Origin: Nemertoderma westbladi
Lineage: Eukaryota > Xenacoelomorpha > Nemertodermatida > Nemertodermatidae
Length of the DNA stretch: 64,000 nt
Assembly (NCBI GenBank): GCA_032718475.1
Contig: JAUCBJ010002594.1
Span: 1 to 64,000 of the forward strand
Direction: 5' to 3'
Both the position numbers and the translations under genes were made by a program. Positions 37,325 to 48,000 of the stretch are shown here, piece after piece (positions within the stretch are counted from its first letter, which is position 1; each line of letters begins with the position of its first letter). The notes under the pieces were generated by a model. That model saw nothing but the letters and a program-made list of their open reading frames with translations, made no database searches and was not told the origin of the DNA.

Positions 37325-37835
37325 ATCACCATATGGTGATATGGACAAGGTCACCATATGGTGATATGGACAAGGTCACCATATGGTGATATGGACAAGG
37401 TCACCATATGGTGATATGGACAAGGTCACCATATGGTGATATGGACAAGGTCACCATATGGTGATATGGACAAGGTCACCATATGGTGATATAGACAAGG
37501 TCACCATATGGTGATATGGACAAGGTCACCATATGGTGATATGGACAAGGTCACCATATGGTGATATGGACAAGGTCACCATATGGTGATATGGACAAGG
37601 TCACCATATGGTGATATGGACAAGATCACCATATGTTGATATGGACAAGGTCACCATATGGTGATATGGACAAGGTCACCATATGGTGATATGGACAAGG
37701 TCACCATATGGTGATATGGACAAGGTCACCATATGGTGATATGGACAAGGTCACCATATGTCCATTCGACTGGGATCAAGGTCACCATATGTCCATTCGA
37801 CTGGGATCAAGGTCACCATATGTCCATTCGACTGG
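37325..37835. repeat. 25-bp minisatellite within LINE 3 (~17 units) plus three ~31-bp units
   Basis: Each 25-bp unit holds the 14-bp perfect palindrome TCACCATATGGTGA followed by TATGGACAAGG. From 37751 the pattern changes to three ~31-bp units (AAGGTCACCATATG plus TCCATTCGACTGGGATC). On the minus strand these encode the LINE 3 phrase NPVEWTYGDL, so the array grew from LINE sequence at its right edge. Confidence 0.93.
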
Positions 37836-38146
37836 GTTGGTCATGCTCTGGCGCACTGAGTTGATCCCAGCCGCAACAGCTGTGTTATAGGCAGAAAGGT
37901 GTTTCTCTGTAATTCTTTCCCATGTAAACTTAATTGTAGAGATTCTGGTCGTTGGGCTGCTATCTGGTGTATTCATTGACGTTTTGAGGTGGAGGGTGGC
38001 TATCACCGAGGTGCTTTCTGGGTGTCGGATGTTATGTTGGGTTTCTTGATGTGACTTTGCGTGTTGGGGTTATGTTTGGGTTGGCATGGGTAGCTATTTT
38101 TATGCGTAGGATGCATAGTATGGCCTCTTAGCTGTTTCATAATACA

Positions 38147-41100
38147 AGCTAGCTGGTGGAGTGGTCACTCGCTCTGATTCTAGCTGGTGGAGTGGTCACT
38201 CGCTCTGATTCTAGCCGGTGGAGTGGTCACTCGCTCTGATTGTAGCTGGTGGAGTGGTCACTCGCTCTGATTCTAGCTGGTGGAGTGGTCACTCGCTCTG
38301 ATTCTAGCCGGTGGAGTGGTCACTCGCTCTGATTCTAGCTGGTGGAGTGGTCACTCGCTCTGATTCTAGCTTGTGGAGTGGTCACTCGCTCTGATTCTAG
38401 CTGGTGGAGTGGTCACTCGCTCTGATTCTAGCCGGTGGAGTGGTCACTCGCTCTGATTCTAGCTGGTGGAGTGGTCACTCGCTCTGATTCTAACCGGTGG
38501 AGTGGTCACTCGCTCTGATTGTAGCTGGTGGAGTGGTCACTCGCTCTGATTCTAGCTGGTGGAGTGGTCACTCGCTCTGATTCTAGCCGGTGGAGTGGTC
38601 ACTCGCTCTGATTCTAGCTGGTGGAGTGGTCACTCGCTCTGATTCTAGCTTGTGGAGTGGTCACTCGCTCTGATTCTAGCTGGTGGAGTGGTCACTCGCT
38701 CTGATTCTAGCCGGTGGAGTGGTCACTCGCTCTGATTCTAGCCGGTGGAGTGGTCACTCGCTCTGATTCTAGGTGGTGGAGTGGTCACTCGCTCTGATTC
38801 TAGCTTGTGGAGTGGTCACTCGCTCTGATTCTAGCTGGTGGAGTGGTCACTCGCTCTGATTCTAGCTGGTGGAGTGGTCACTCGCTCTGATTCTAGTTGG
38901 TGGAGTAGTCACTCGCTCTGATTCTAGCCGGTGAAGTGGTCACTCGCTCTGATTCTAGCTGGTGGAGTGGTCACTCTCTCTGATTCTAGCTGGTGGAGTG
39001 GGGTCACTCGCTCTGGTTCTAGCTTGTGGAGTGGTCACTCTCTCTGCTTCTAGCTGGTTGAGTGGTCACTCGCTCTGATTCTAGATGGTGGAGTGGTCAC
39101 TCGCTCGGATTCTAGTTGGTGGAGTGGTCACTCGCTCTGATTCTAGCTGGTGGAGTGGTCACTCGCTCTGATTCTAGCTGGTGGAGTGGTCACTCGCTCT
39201 GATTCTAGCTGGTGGAGTGGTCACTCGCTCTGATTCTAGTTGGTGGAGTAGTCACTCGCTCTGATTCTAGCTGGTGGAGTGGTCACTCGCTCTGATTCTA
39301 GCTGGTGGAGTGGTCACTCGCTCTGATTCTAGCTGGTGGAGTGGTCACTCGCTCTGATTCTAGCTGGTGGAGTGGTCACTCGCTCTGATTCTAGTTGGTG
39401 GAGTAGTCACTCGCTCTGATTCTAGCTGGTGGAGTGGTCACTCGCTCTGATTCTAGCTTGTGGAGTGGTCACTCGCTCTGATTCTAGCTGGTGGAGTGGT
39501 CACTCGCTCTGATTCTAGCCGGTGGAGTGGTCACTCGCTCTGATTCTAGCTGGTGGAGTGGTCACTCTCTCTGATTCTAGCTGGTGGAGTGGGGTCACTC
39601 GCTCTGGTTCTAGCTTGTGGAGTGGTCACTCTCTCTGCTTCTAGCTGGTTGAGTGGTCACTCGCTCTGATTCTAGATGGTGGAGTGGTCACTCGCTCTGA
39701 TTCTAGTTGGTGGAGTGGTCACTCGCTCTGATTCTAGCTTGCGGAGTGGTCACTCGCTCTGATTCTAGCTGGTGGAGTGGTCACTCGCTCTGATTCTAGC
39801 TGGTGGAGTGGTCACTCTCTCTGCTTCTAGCTGGTTGAGTGGTCACTCTCTCTGCTTCTAGCTGGTTGAGTGGTCACTAGCTCTGATTCTAGCTGGTGGA
39901 GTGGTCACTCTCTCTGATTCTAGCTGGTGGAGTGGGGTCACTCGCTCTGGTTCTAGCTTGTGGAGTGGTCACTCTCTCTGCTTCTAGCTGGTTGAGTGGT
40001 CACTCGCTCTGATTCTAGATGGTGGAGTGGTCACTCGCCATGATTCTAGCTGGTGGAGTGGTCACTCGCTCTGATTCCAGCTTGTGGAGTGGTCACTCGC
40101 TCTGATTCGAGCTGGTGGAGTGGTCACTCGCTCTGATTCTAGCTGGTGGAGTGGTCACTCGCTCTGATTCTAGCCGGTGGAGTGGTCACTCGCTCTGATT
40201 CTAGCTGGTGGAGTGGTCACTCTCTCTGATTCTAGCTGGTGGAGTGGGGTCACTCGCTCTGGTTCTAGCTTGTGGAGTGGTCACTCGCTCTGCTTCTAGC
40301 TGGTGGAGTGGTCACTCGCTCTGATTCTAGCTGGTGGAGTGGTCACTCGCTCATGATTCTAGCTGGTGGAGTGGTCACTCGCTCTGATTCCAGCTTGTGG
40401 AGTGGTCACTCGCTCTGATTCGAGCTGGTGGAGTGGTCACTCGCTCATGATTCTAGCCGGTGGAGTGGTCACTCGCTCTGATTCCAGCTTGTGGAGTGGT
40501 CACTCGCTCTGATTCGAGCTGGTGGAGTGGTCACTCGCTCTGATTCTAGCTGGTGGAGTGGTCACTCGCTCTGATTCTAGCTGGTGGAGTGGTCACTCGC
40601 TCTGATTCTAGCTGGTGGAGTGGTCACTCGCTCTGATTCTAGCCGGTGGAGTGGTCACTCGCTCTGATTCTAGCCGGTGGAGTGGTCACTCGCTCTGATT
40701 CTAGCCGGTGGAGTGGTCACTCGCTCTGATTCTAGCTTGTGGAGTGGTCACTCGCTCTGATTCTAGCTGGTGGAGTGGTCACTCGCTCTGATTCTAGCTG
40801 GTGGAGTGGTCACTCGCTCTGATTCTAGTTGGTGGAGTAGTCACTCGCTCTGATTCTAGCTGGTGGAGTGGTCACTCGCTCTGATTCCAGCTTGTGGAGT
40901 GGTCACTCGCTCTGATTCTAGCTGGTGGAGTGGTCACTCGCTCTGATTCTAGCTGGTGGAGTGGTCACTCGCTCTGATTCTAGCCGGTGGAGTGGTCACT
41001 CGCTCTGATTCTAGCTGGTGGAGTGGTCACTCGCTCTGATTCTAGCTTGTGGAGTGGTCACTCGCTCTGATTCTAGCTGGTGGAGTGGTCATTCGCTCTG

Positions 41101-43690
41101 ATTCTAGCCGGTGGAGTGGTCACTCGCTCTGATTCTAGCTGGTGGAGTGGTCACTCTCTCTGATTCTAGCTGGTGGAGTGGGGTCACTCGCTCTGGTTCT
41201 AGCTTGTGGAGTGGTCACTCTCTCTGCTTCTAGCTGGTTGAGTGGTCACTCGCTCTGATTCTAGATGGTGGAGTGGTCACTCGCTCTGATTCTAGTTGGT
41301 GGAGTGGTCACTCGCTCTGATTCTAGCCGGTGGAGTGGTCACTCGCTCTGATTCTAGCTTGTGGAGTGGTCACTCTCTCTGATTCTAGCTGGTGGAATGG
41401 TCACTCGCTCTGATTCTAGCTTGTGGAGTGGTCACTCTCTCTGATTCTAGCTGGTGGAGTGGTCACTCGCTCTGATTCTAGCTGGTGGAGTGGTCACTCG
41501 CCATGATTCTAGCTGGTGGAGTGGTCACTCGCTCTGATTCTAGCTTGTGGAGTGGTCACTCGCTCTGATTCTAGTTGGTGGAGTGGTCACTCGCTGTGAT
41601 TCTAGATGGTGGAGTGGTCACTCGCTCTTATTCTAGCTTGTGGATTGGTCACTCGCTCTGATTCTAGCTTGTGAATTGGTCACTCGCTCTGATTCTAGCT
41701 GGTATAGTGGTCACTCGCTCTGATTCTAGCTGGTGGAGTGGTCACTCGCCATGATTCTAGCTGGTGGAGTGGTCACTCGCTCTGATTCCAGCTTGTGGAG
41801 TGGTCACTCGCTCTGATTCTAGATAAGGAAGTGGTCACTCGCTCTGATTCTAGCTGGTGGAGTGGTCACTCGCTCTGATTCTAGTTGGTGGAGTAGTCAC
41901 TCGCTCTGATTCTAGCCGGTGGAGTGGTCACTCGCTCTGATTCTAGATAAGGAAGTGGTCACTCGCTCTGATTCTAGCTGGTGGAGTGGTCACTCGCTCT
42001 GATTCTAGCTGGTGGAGTGGTCACTCGCTCTGATTCTAGCTGGTGGAGTGGTCACTCGCTCTGATTCTAGCTGGTGGAGTGGTCACTTGCTCAGATTCTA
42101 GCTGCTGGAGTGGTCACTCGCTCTGATTCCAGCTTGTGGAGTGGTCACTCGCTCTGATTCTAGATAAGGAAGTGGTCACTCGCTCTGATTCTAGCTGGTG
42201 GAGTGGTCACTCGCTCTGATTCTAGCTGGTGGAGTGGTCACTCGCTCTGATTCTAGCTGGTGGAGTGGTCACTTGCTCAGATTCTAGCTGCTGGAGTGGT
42301 CACTCGCTCTGATTCCAGCTTGTGGAGTGGTCACTCGCTCTGATTCTAGATATGGAAGTGGTCACTCGCTCTGATTCTAGCTGGTGGAGTGGTCACTCGC
42401 TCTGATTCTAGCCGGTGGAGTGGTCACTCGCTCTGATTCTAGCTGGTGGAGTGGTCACACGCTCTGATTCTAGCTGGTGGAGTGGTCACTCGCTCTGATT
42501 CTAGATAAGGAAGTGGTCACTCGCTCTGATTCTAGCTGGTGGAGTGGTCACTCGCTCTGATTCTAGCCGATGGAGTGGTCACTCGCTCTGATTCTAGCTG
42601 GTGGAGTGGTCACTCGCTCTGATTCTAGCTGGTGGAGTGGTCACACGCTCTGATTCTAGCTGGTGGAGTGGTCACACGCTCTGATTCTAGCCGATGGAGT
42701 GGTCACTCGCTCTGATTCTAGCTGGTGGAGTGGTCACTCGCTCTGATTCTAGCTGGTGGAGTGGTCACACGCTCTGATTCTAGCTGGTGGAGTGGTCACT
42801 CGCTCTGATTCTAGCTGGTGGAGTGGTCACTCGCTCTGATTCTAGCTTGTGGGTTGGTCACTCGCTCTGATTCTAGTTGGTGGAGTTGTCACTCGCTCTG
42901 ATTCTAGCTGGTGGAGTGGTCACTCGCTCTGATTCTAGCTGGTGGAGTGGTCACTCGCTCTGATTCTAGCTGGTGGAGTGGTCACTCGCTCTGATTCTAG
43001 CTGGTGGAGTGGTCACTCGCTCTGATTCTAGCTGGTGGAGTGGTCACACGCTCTGATTCTAGCTGGTGGAGTGGTCACACGCTCTGATTCTAGCTGGTGG
43101 AGTGGTCACACGCTCTGATTCTAGCTGGTGGAGTGGTCACACGCTCTGATTCTAGCTGGTGGAGTGGTCACTCGCTCTGATTCTAGCTTGTGGGTTGGTC
43201 ACTCGCTCTGATTCTAGCTGGTGGAGTGGTCACTCGCTCTGATTCTAGCCGATGGAGTGGTCACTCGCTCTGATTCTAGCTGGTGGAGTGGTCACTCGCT
43301 CTGATTCTAGCTTGTGGGTTGGTCACTCGCTCTGATTCTAGTTGGTGGAGTTGTCACTCGCTCTGATTCTAGCTGGTGGAGTGGTCACTCGCTCTGATTC
43401 TAGCTGGTGGAGTGGTCACTCGCTCTGATTCTAGCTTGTGGGTTGGTCACTCGCTCTGATTCTAGTTGGTGGAGTTGTCACTCGCTCTGATTCTAGCTGG
43501 TGGAGTGGTCACTCGCTCTGATTCTAGCTGGTGGAGTGGTCACACGCTCTGATTCTAGCTGGTGGAGTGGTCACACGCTCTGATTCTAGCTGGTGGAGTG
43601 GTCACTCGCTCTGATTCTAGCTTGTGGGTTGGTCACTCGCTCTGATTCTAGCTGGTGGAGTGGTCACTCGCTCTGATTCTAGCTGGTGGG
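38147..43690. repeat. 31-bp minisatellite, ~179 units, 5.5 kb
   Basis: Unit of 31 bases, GATTCTAGCTGGTGGAGTGG followed by TCACTCGCTCT. GAGTG and CACTC flank GT to form a near-palindrome in each unit. Variants include AGCCGGTGG, AGCTTGTGG, ATAAGGAAG and GTGGGTTGG forms, and occasional 32-33-base units (GGGGTCACTC; GCTCATGATT). Variants cluster regionally, as expected from unequal exchange. It has no long open frames because 31 is not a multiple of three. Confidence 0.97.
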
Positions 43691-43924
43691 TCCTGTGTCG
43701 TTCCCGTGCAGGTTACAGTGGCGGGTTGAAAGGAATCAAGACAATAAATAAGTTAGAAACCCAATTTAATTGAGAATCAACAGGTTTATAATCAACACTC
43801 AGATGTATTAGGCCTAGTGGCTTACGTTACATGTGTGTGTAGGTAGCGTTTACCGCCTATAATAATACTAACTGCGTATTCAATCCATCCATAAACAAAA
43901 TGTTCCAGAATTTGGTGTATTTAT

Positions 43925-44222
43925 TAAATGGAATGAAATAGCCTCTCGCAGCAGGTGCAAATCCATGCAACTTTTGAACGCTCTTAATTTAAAAAAAAAC
44001 TCATGTTGTGTTACATATTTGGTAACCTTGCCCGGCCAGCTTGCTAACAGTACCAACAAATCATTATAAAGTTGAAGAATGACTGAGGTGTAACTTGTGC
44101 AATATCGCCGGAGACACTTTTTTTTCAAACGCTTGTAGCTCAAGAATGAAAGCAAAAATAACAATTCTGGCTCACCCACTAAGGAGGAGGGAGGTGAAAC
44201 TGACTCTGTTTCAAATTTCATG
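43925..44222 (-). repeat. Right arm of the divergent inverted repeat pair
   Basis: The reverse complement of this segment aligns in order with 34254-34480. It ends 40 bases before the terminal PCMT1 exon. An open frame of 113 codons on the minus strand here is fortuitous: it has no recognised domain and its homologue at 34254 is not open. Confidence 0.75.
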
Positions 44223-44261
44223 CAATTAATACTGTATCAGGTCTTTTATACTCCGTTGTAG

Positions 44262-44438
44262 TTGGTAGAACAGTTGAAGGCTGGCGGCAGACTGGTTCTG
44301 CCAGTGGGTCCCCAAGGGGGGTCTCAGACGTTGATTCAAATAGACAAGAGCGCTGACGGGGAGGTCAAGAAATCCAGATTAATGGGGGTCATTTACGTGC
44401 CGTTAACAGACCAAAAGAAACAGTGGCCTATTGGGTGA
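44262..44438 (+). CDS. PCMT1: PCMT1-like protein-L-isoaspartate O-methyltransferase, C-terminal exon
   Basis: Begins after CTCCGTTGTAG in phase 0, matching the donor at 34082, and encodes 58 residues: [20 protein letters not shown], then GVIYVPLTD and QKKQWPIG with TGA at 44436. The order GGRL-x-LPVGP-x-GG, then [10 protein letters not shown], then QW is the conserved C-terminus of animal PCMT1. A strong donor, TTGG|GTGAGT at 44435, overlaps the stop. In vertebrate PCMT1 a donor at the corresponding place gives two C-termini (ending RWK, or RDEL after further splicing), so alternative use here is plausible. The last ~25 coding bases are also the first unit of the 63-bp satellite. No alternative final exon was recognised downstream. 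Confidence 0.92.
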   Translation: MVEQLKAGGRLVLPVGPQGGSQTLIQIDKSADGEVKKSRLMGVIYVPLTDQKKQWPIG

Positions 44439-45088
44439 GTGCAGTACGTCTCTTTGTAGGGAAGTGGGTAAAACCAAAAGAAACAGTGGCCCAGTGGGTG
44501 AGTGCAGTACGTCTCTTGGTAGGGAAGTGGGTAAGACCAAAAGAAACAGTGGCCCAGTGGGTGAGTGCAGTACGTCTCATTGTAGGGAAGTGGGTAAGAC
44601 CAAAAGAAACAGTGGCCCAGTGGGTGAGTGCAGTACGTCTCTTGGTAGGGAAGTGGGTAAGACCAAAAGAAACAGTGGCCCAGTGGGTGAGTGCAGTACG
44701 TCTCTTGGTAGGGAAGTGGGTAAGACCAAAAGAAACAGTGGCCTATTGGGTGAGTGCAGTACGTCTCTTGGTAGGGAAGTGGGTAAGACCAAAAGAAACA
44801 TTGGCCTATTGGGTGAGTGCAGTACGTCTCTTGGTAGGGAAGTGGGTAAGACCAAAAGAAACAGTGGCCCAGTGGGTGAGTGCAGTACGTCTCTTGGTAG
44901 GGAAGTGGGTAAGACCAAAAGAAACAGTGGCCTATTGGGTGAGTGCAGTACGTCTCTTGGTAGGGAAGTGGGTAAGACCAAAAGAAACAGTGGCCCAGTG
45001 GGTGAGTGCAGTACGTCTCTTGGTAAGGAAGTGGGTAAGACCAAAAGCAACAGTGGCCTATTGGGTGAGTGCAGTACGTCTCTTGGTA
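44411..45088 (+). repeat. 63-bp minisatellite, left segment (~10.7 units), seeded by the PCMT1 exon end
   Basis: Units of 63 bases: GACCAAAAGAAACAGTGGCC, CAGTGGGTGAGTGCAGTACG, then TCTCTTGGTAGGGAAGTGGGTAA in pieces. The first unit is the PCMT1 coding end itself (LTDQKKQW) plus the splice-donor region. Some early units keep the exon-type CCTATTGGG form, while most carry CCCAGTGGG. The segment ends at the LINE 1 insertion. Confidence 0.95.
45067..45088 (+). repeat. Target-site duplication of LINE copy 2, left
   Basis: The 22 bases here (from GAGTGCAGTACG to CTTGGTA) are repeated exactly at 48559-48580 on the far side of the LINE. The satellite phase is otherwise continuous across the element, so the overlap is a true 22-bp duplication and not just the array period. 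Confidence 0.85.
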
Positions 45089-48000
45089 CTACTAGGATCG
45101 GCATGCTGCATTGCAGCTGCATTTTTAAGAATGCTGTGCCGGCTTGTCAACAAAATTGCACCGCCACAACTCCCTATCACCCATGACATTTGCTAGATCA
45201 TCCGCATCTTTAAGGCCAGTGTCCTTTAAGATGCGTCTCAAGAAAGTCATGGGCTGTCCACCATGCTTATTCACTCCATGAGGCTGCCAAAGTACAAGAT
45301 TATGCACTGGCTGGTCCTCACGGCGAAAGCAATGTCCTGCAAAGCGAAGGCGATTTTGTTCTAGTGTCAAGCTTGGGGGAACCAGTGAGACACCTCCAAT
45401 GTTATATAGTGTCTGGTTGGAGATGTGTGCATTGTACTTGACACAATGAACCCGGCGTAGCATTCTTGTGAATGTGCCATCCAGAGATTTGGTGTCCTCA
45501 GCAGTTAGAGCCCAGCATGGACTCCCGTAGAGGAGTACTGGAACTACTGCTGCTCTAAATAATCGGACCTTAAGTTTCCGATTAATTCTCGGTGACTTCC
45601 AAATCCTGGAAAGCCTATTCAAGGCTGCCCATGCCTTTCCCTTACGTATTCGAAGGTCCTCACCTGACTTCCGGATCCATGATCCCAGGTAACAGAAGTC
45701 GTCCACATGCTCAAGCATACCATCCCTTGAGCTTATGCTCATCCGATCAGAGACTTGCTGAGGACTTTCAAAGTTAACTGTCAGAATTTTGGTCTTTCTG
45801 GAGTTAATAAAAAGACCAACACTAGAAGCAGCATGTTCTAATGAGCTGAGGAGCCGCTGGGCTCCCTCTAATGATTCTGAGAGTACTCCTAAGTCATCAG
45901 CAAAGTCTAGATCAGTTAGGTACTTGGCAGGATTTCCTCGACTTCTGGAGCCAGTAGGTGGAGTTATCATCACCCCATCATCATTATAATGATCTAAGGA
46001 CATGCGTAGAACATAGTCAACCACAATAATGAACAAGAATGGTGCAAGTGTGTCTCCTTGGAGGACGCCCCATAACACTTCAAATGGTTCTGTGTCACCA
46101 TCAACAGTAGACACAAATGTTGTTGAACCATCGTATACTGATCTGATTGCTGCAATAATTTCATCAGGAATCCCATATAATGAAAGTATGCTGAACATAC
46201 GTGAGCGAGAGACTGAATCAAAGGCCTTGAAGAAGTCAACAAAGATAACAGCCAGATGCCTGTCTTTCTTTTTTGATAACTCTTCAATTATCCTTCTAAG
46301 TGCCAAAATGGGCTCCATGGTCCCACGACCTTTACGGAACCCATTCTGATTTCCACGTAGCAGTCTCTCAATGGGATCCCTGATGCGATTTAATAGAATT
46401 CTATTGTATAGTTTTGCAGCAATCGAGATCAATGAGATTCCCCGAAAAGAACCATAGAGTGTTAGGTTGCCTTTCTTGGGAACTGGCACCAACTTATTTG
46501 TTTTCATTTCTTGTGGGACTCTTGTTGTACGGTACATGTCTACTATGATGGGATAGATGAGCTTTAAACACTCAGGTATTTTAAAGACCTCAGGGGGAAC
46601 ACCATCTACTCCACTGGCACGATTGGTCTTAATGCTCTTTGCAGCAGCATTCACTTCTGCAAAGGAGATATCGCCAATGGGAATATCTGGGAGTACAGAC
46701 TCAGACACTTTTACTTCTATAAAGTTATCAGGCAATACCCTGTCATTATTGAGGAGCTTTTCAAAGTGGGCTTTCCAACCATTGAGGCGATCGGCTGGTG
46801 ATTCAGCCTTAACCTTGGTGGTTGGTTGGCTTTTCCGCCCAGTAAGCAGATTGATCGATTTCCATGCCTGGGATGATTGCCTGCTGTCGTCAGCATCATT
46901 GATGGCATCAACCTGTTGGTTTATTAGCTCCTGTAGATTAACAGAGTACTGCCTGTTCAGGGACCTAGATGCAGCTTTAACTGCATTCTTGGCCGCTGTA
47001 GTCTGTTTGAGTCGGGACTCTTTCTGCGCCTTATGAAGGTCATTTCGGCACTTCTGAATTTTGTTGTCAGTCCAGGGGGCCCTTTTCCTGTTTCGAGGGT
47101 ATACAGGAACTGTTTCTGCAGCTGCTAACTTAACTGCTTCTGTAAAGGCAGTATAGCCCTCACAGTGATCTGCCGCCTCAGAGGCAAGAGCCTCATACCT
47201 GTTGCTCAGCTGTAGTGTGAAGCTGGATCTCACACTTGGCTGTTGCAACAGAGAGGACCAGTCATGCCGTGGCAAGGCAGATTTCGTTGTTCTGCTAGCA
47301 CGCAGACTAAGTCTTACCTTGGCCACAATAAGGCGGTGATCACTGGAGAAGGGTCGAAGTGTAAATGCATTACAGTCTTGTATAGAGCTCCTGTATTTCC
47401 TACGAAACAGAATATGGTCTATCTGGGACTTGTGACCACTGGGTCCACTATGAGTCCATAGCTTTCCAGTTCGCTTCTTGAACTGGGTTCCAGCCGAAAA
47501 CAATCCATTTCCAGAGATAAAATCCTGAAGATGGACAGAATTTCGGTTAACACTATTGCTATAGACCCAGGGCGATGTCGGTGATTGATGCAGACTTGCA
47601 TTAAAGTCTCCCAGGAATGTTAAGAATGCATGCTGATCCACTCCATCAGTAGCTGCTTGTAGATTGTGGTAGAAATTTTCCACCTCCTCTACAGGGGCAA
47701 CACTAGTTGGAGAGTAGCACACAATCAGAACCACCTTAGGAAACTTCTTAGCCAGTCTTCCAGAACATGAGAAGTGGCAACGGATGATGCGGTTAGAGAT
47801 TTGGTCTATTTTGTCCAATGCTGCATGTGCAGTTGGATTCATCAATAGACCAATTCCACCATTGCCACTATCATCTGCTGACGCGAGGGCGAGTCGCCAA
47901 CCACCCCCCATGTCCTTAATCAGAACCTCATCAGTCTGTCCAGTCTGCATTCGGTGCTCTTGAACACCCACTGCGCTAAGAGAAAGCTTATCTGCCAAGG

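Larger units (their letters stand above)
34900..38100 (-). pseudogene. LINE family 3: linker, RT and C-terminus, broken, with two internal minisatellites
   Basis: Minus strand, reading from ~38100. The linker has TIKFTWERI and SVRQSMTNPVEWTYGDL (before the 25-bp array), then SEYAKAHKESRGSI (~37190-37100). The RT follows: LSKGKAPG (~36860), SYRPIATVSVFSKI, LDIKSVFESI (first catalytic Asp block), GLKQGSLLSP (~36270) and MAYADDFLIIG (second catalytic block, ~36159). The C-terminal part reaches ISRLNPGSTS and ends near 34900. Breaks are in-frame stops at ~36836 and 36329, a one-base frameshift in a C-run near 36265, the 25-bp array and a 56-bp array in the C-terminal region. No endonuclease is visible. 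It differs from families 1 and 2; I cannot name the clade securely. Confidence 0.8.
34083..44261 (+). other. PCMT1 intron, 10.2 kb, filled with repeats
   Basis: Bounded by GTGAGT at 34083 and CTCCGTTGTAG ending at 44261. Phase 0 on both sides agrees with the flanking protein reading PQA then LVEQLKAGG. It contains, in order, a 26-base poly-C run, the left arm of a divergent inverted repeat, a 60-bp perfect hairpin, LINE 3 with two internal minisatellites, a 5.5-kb 31-bp array and the right inverted-repeat arm. Confidence 0.85.

Noticed and set aside
43880-44221. 113-codon minus-strand frame as a small gene
   Set aside because: It overlaps the right arm of an inverted-repeat pair whose other arm is not open, and has no recognisable domain.
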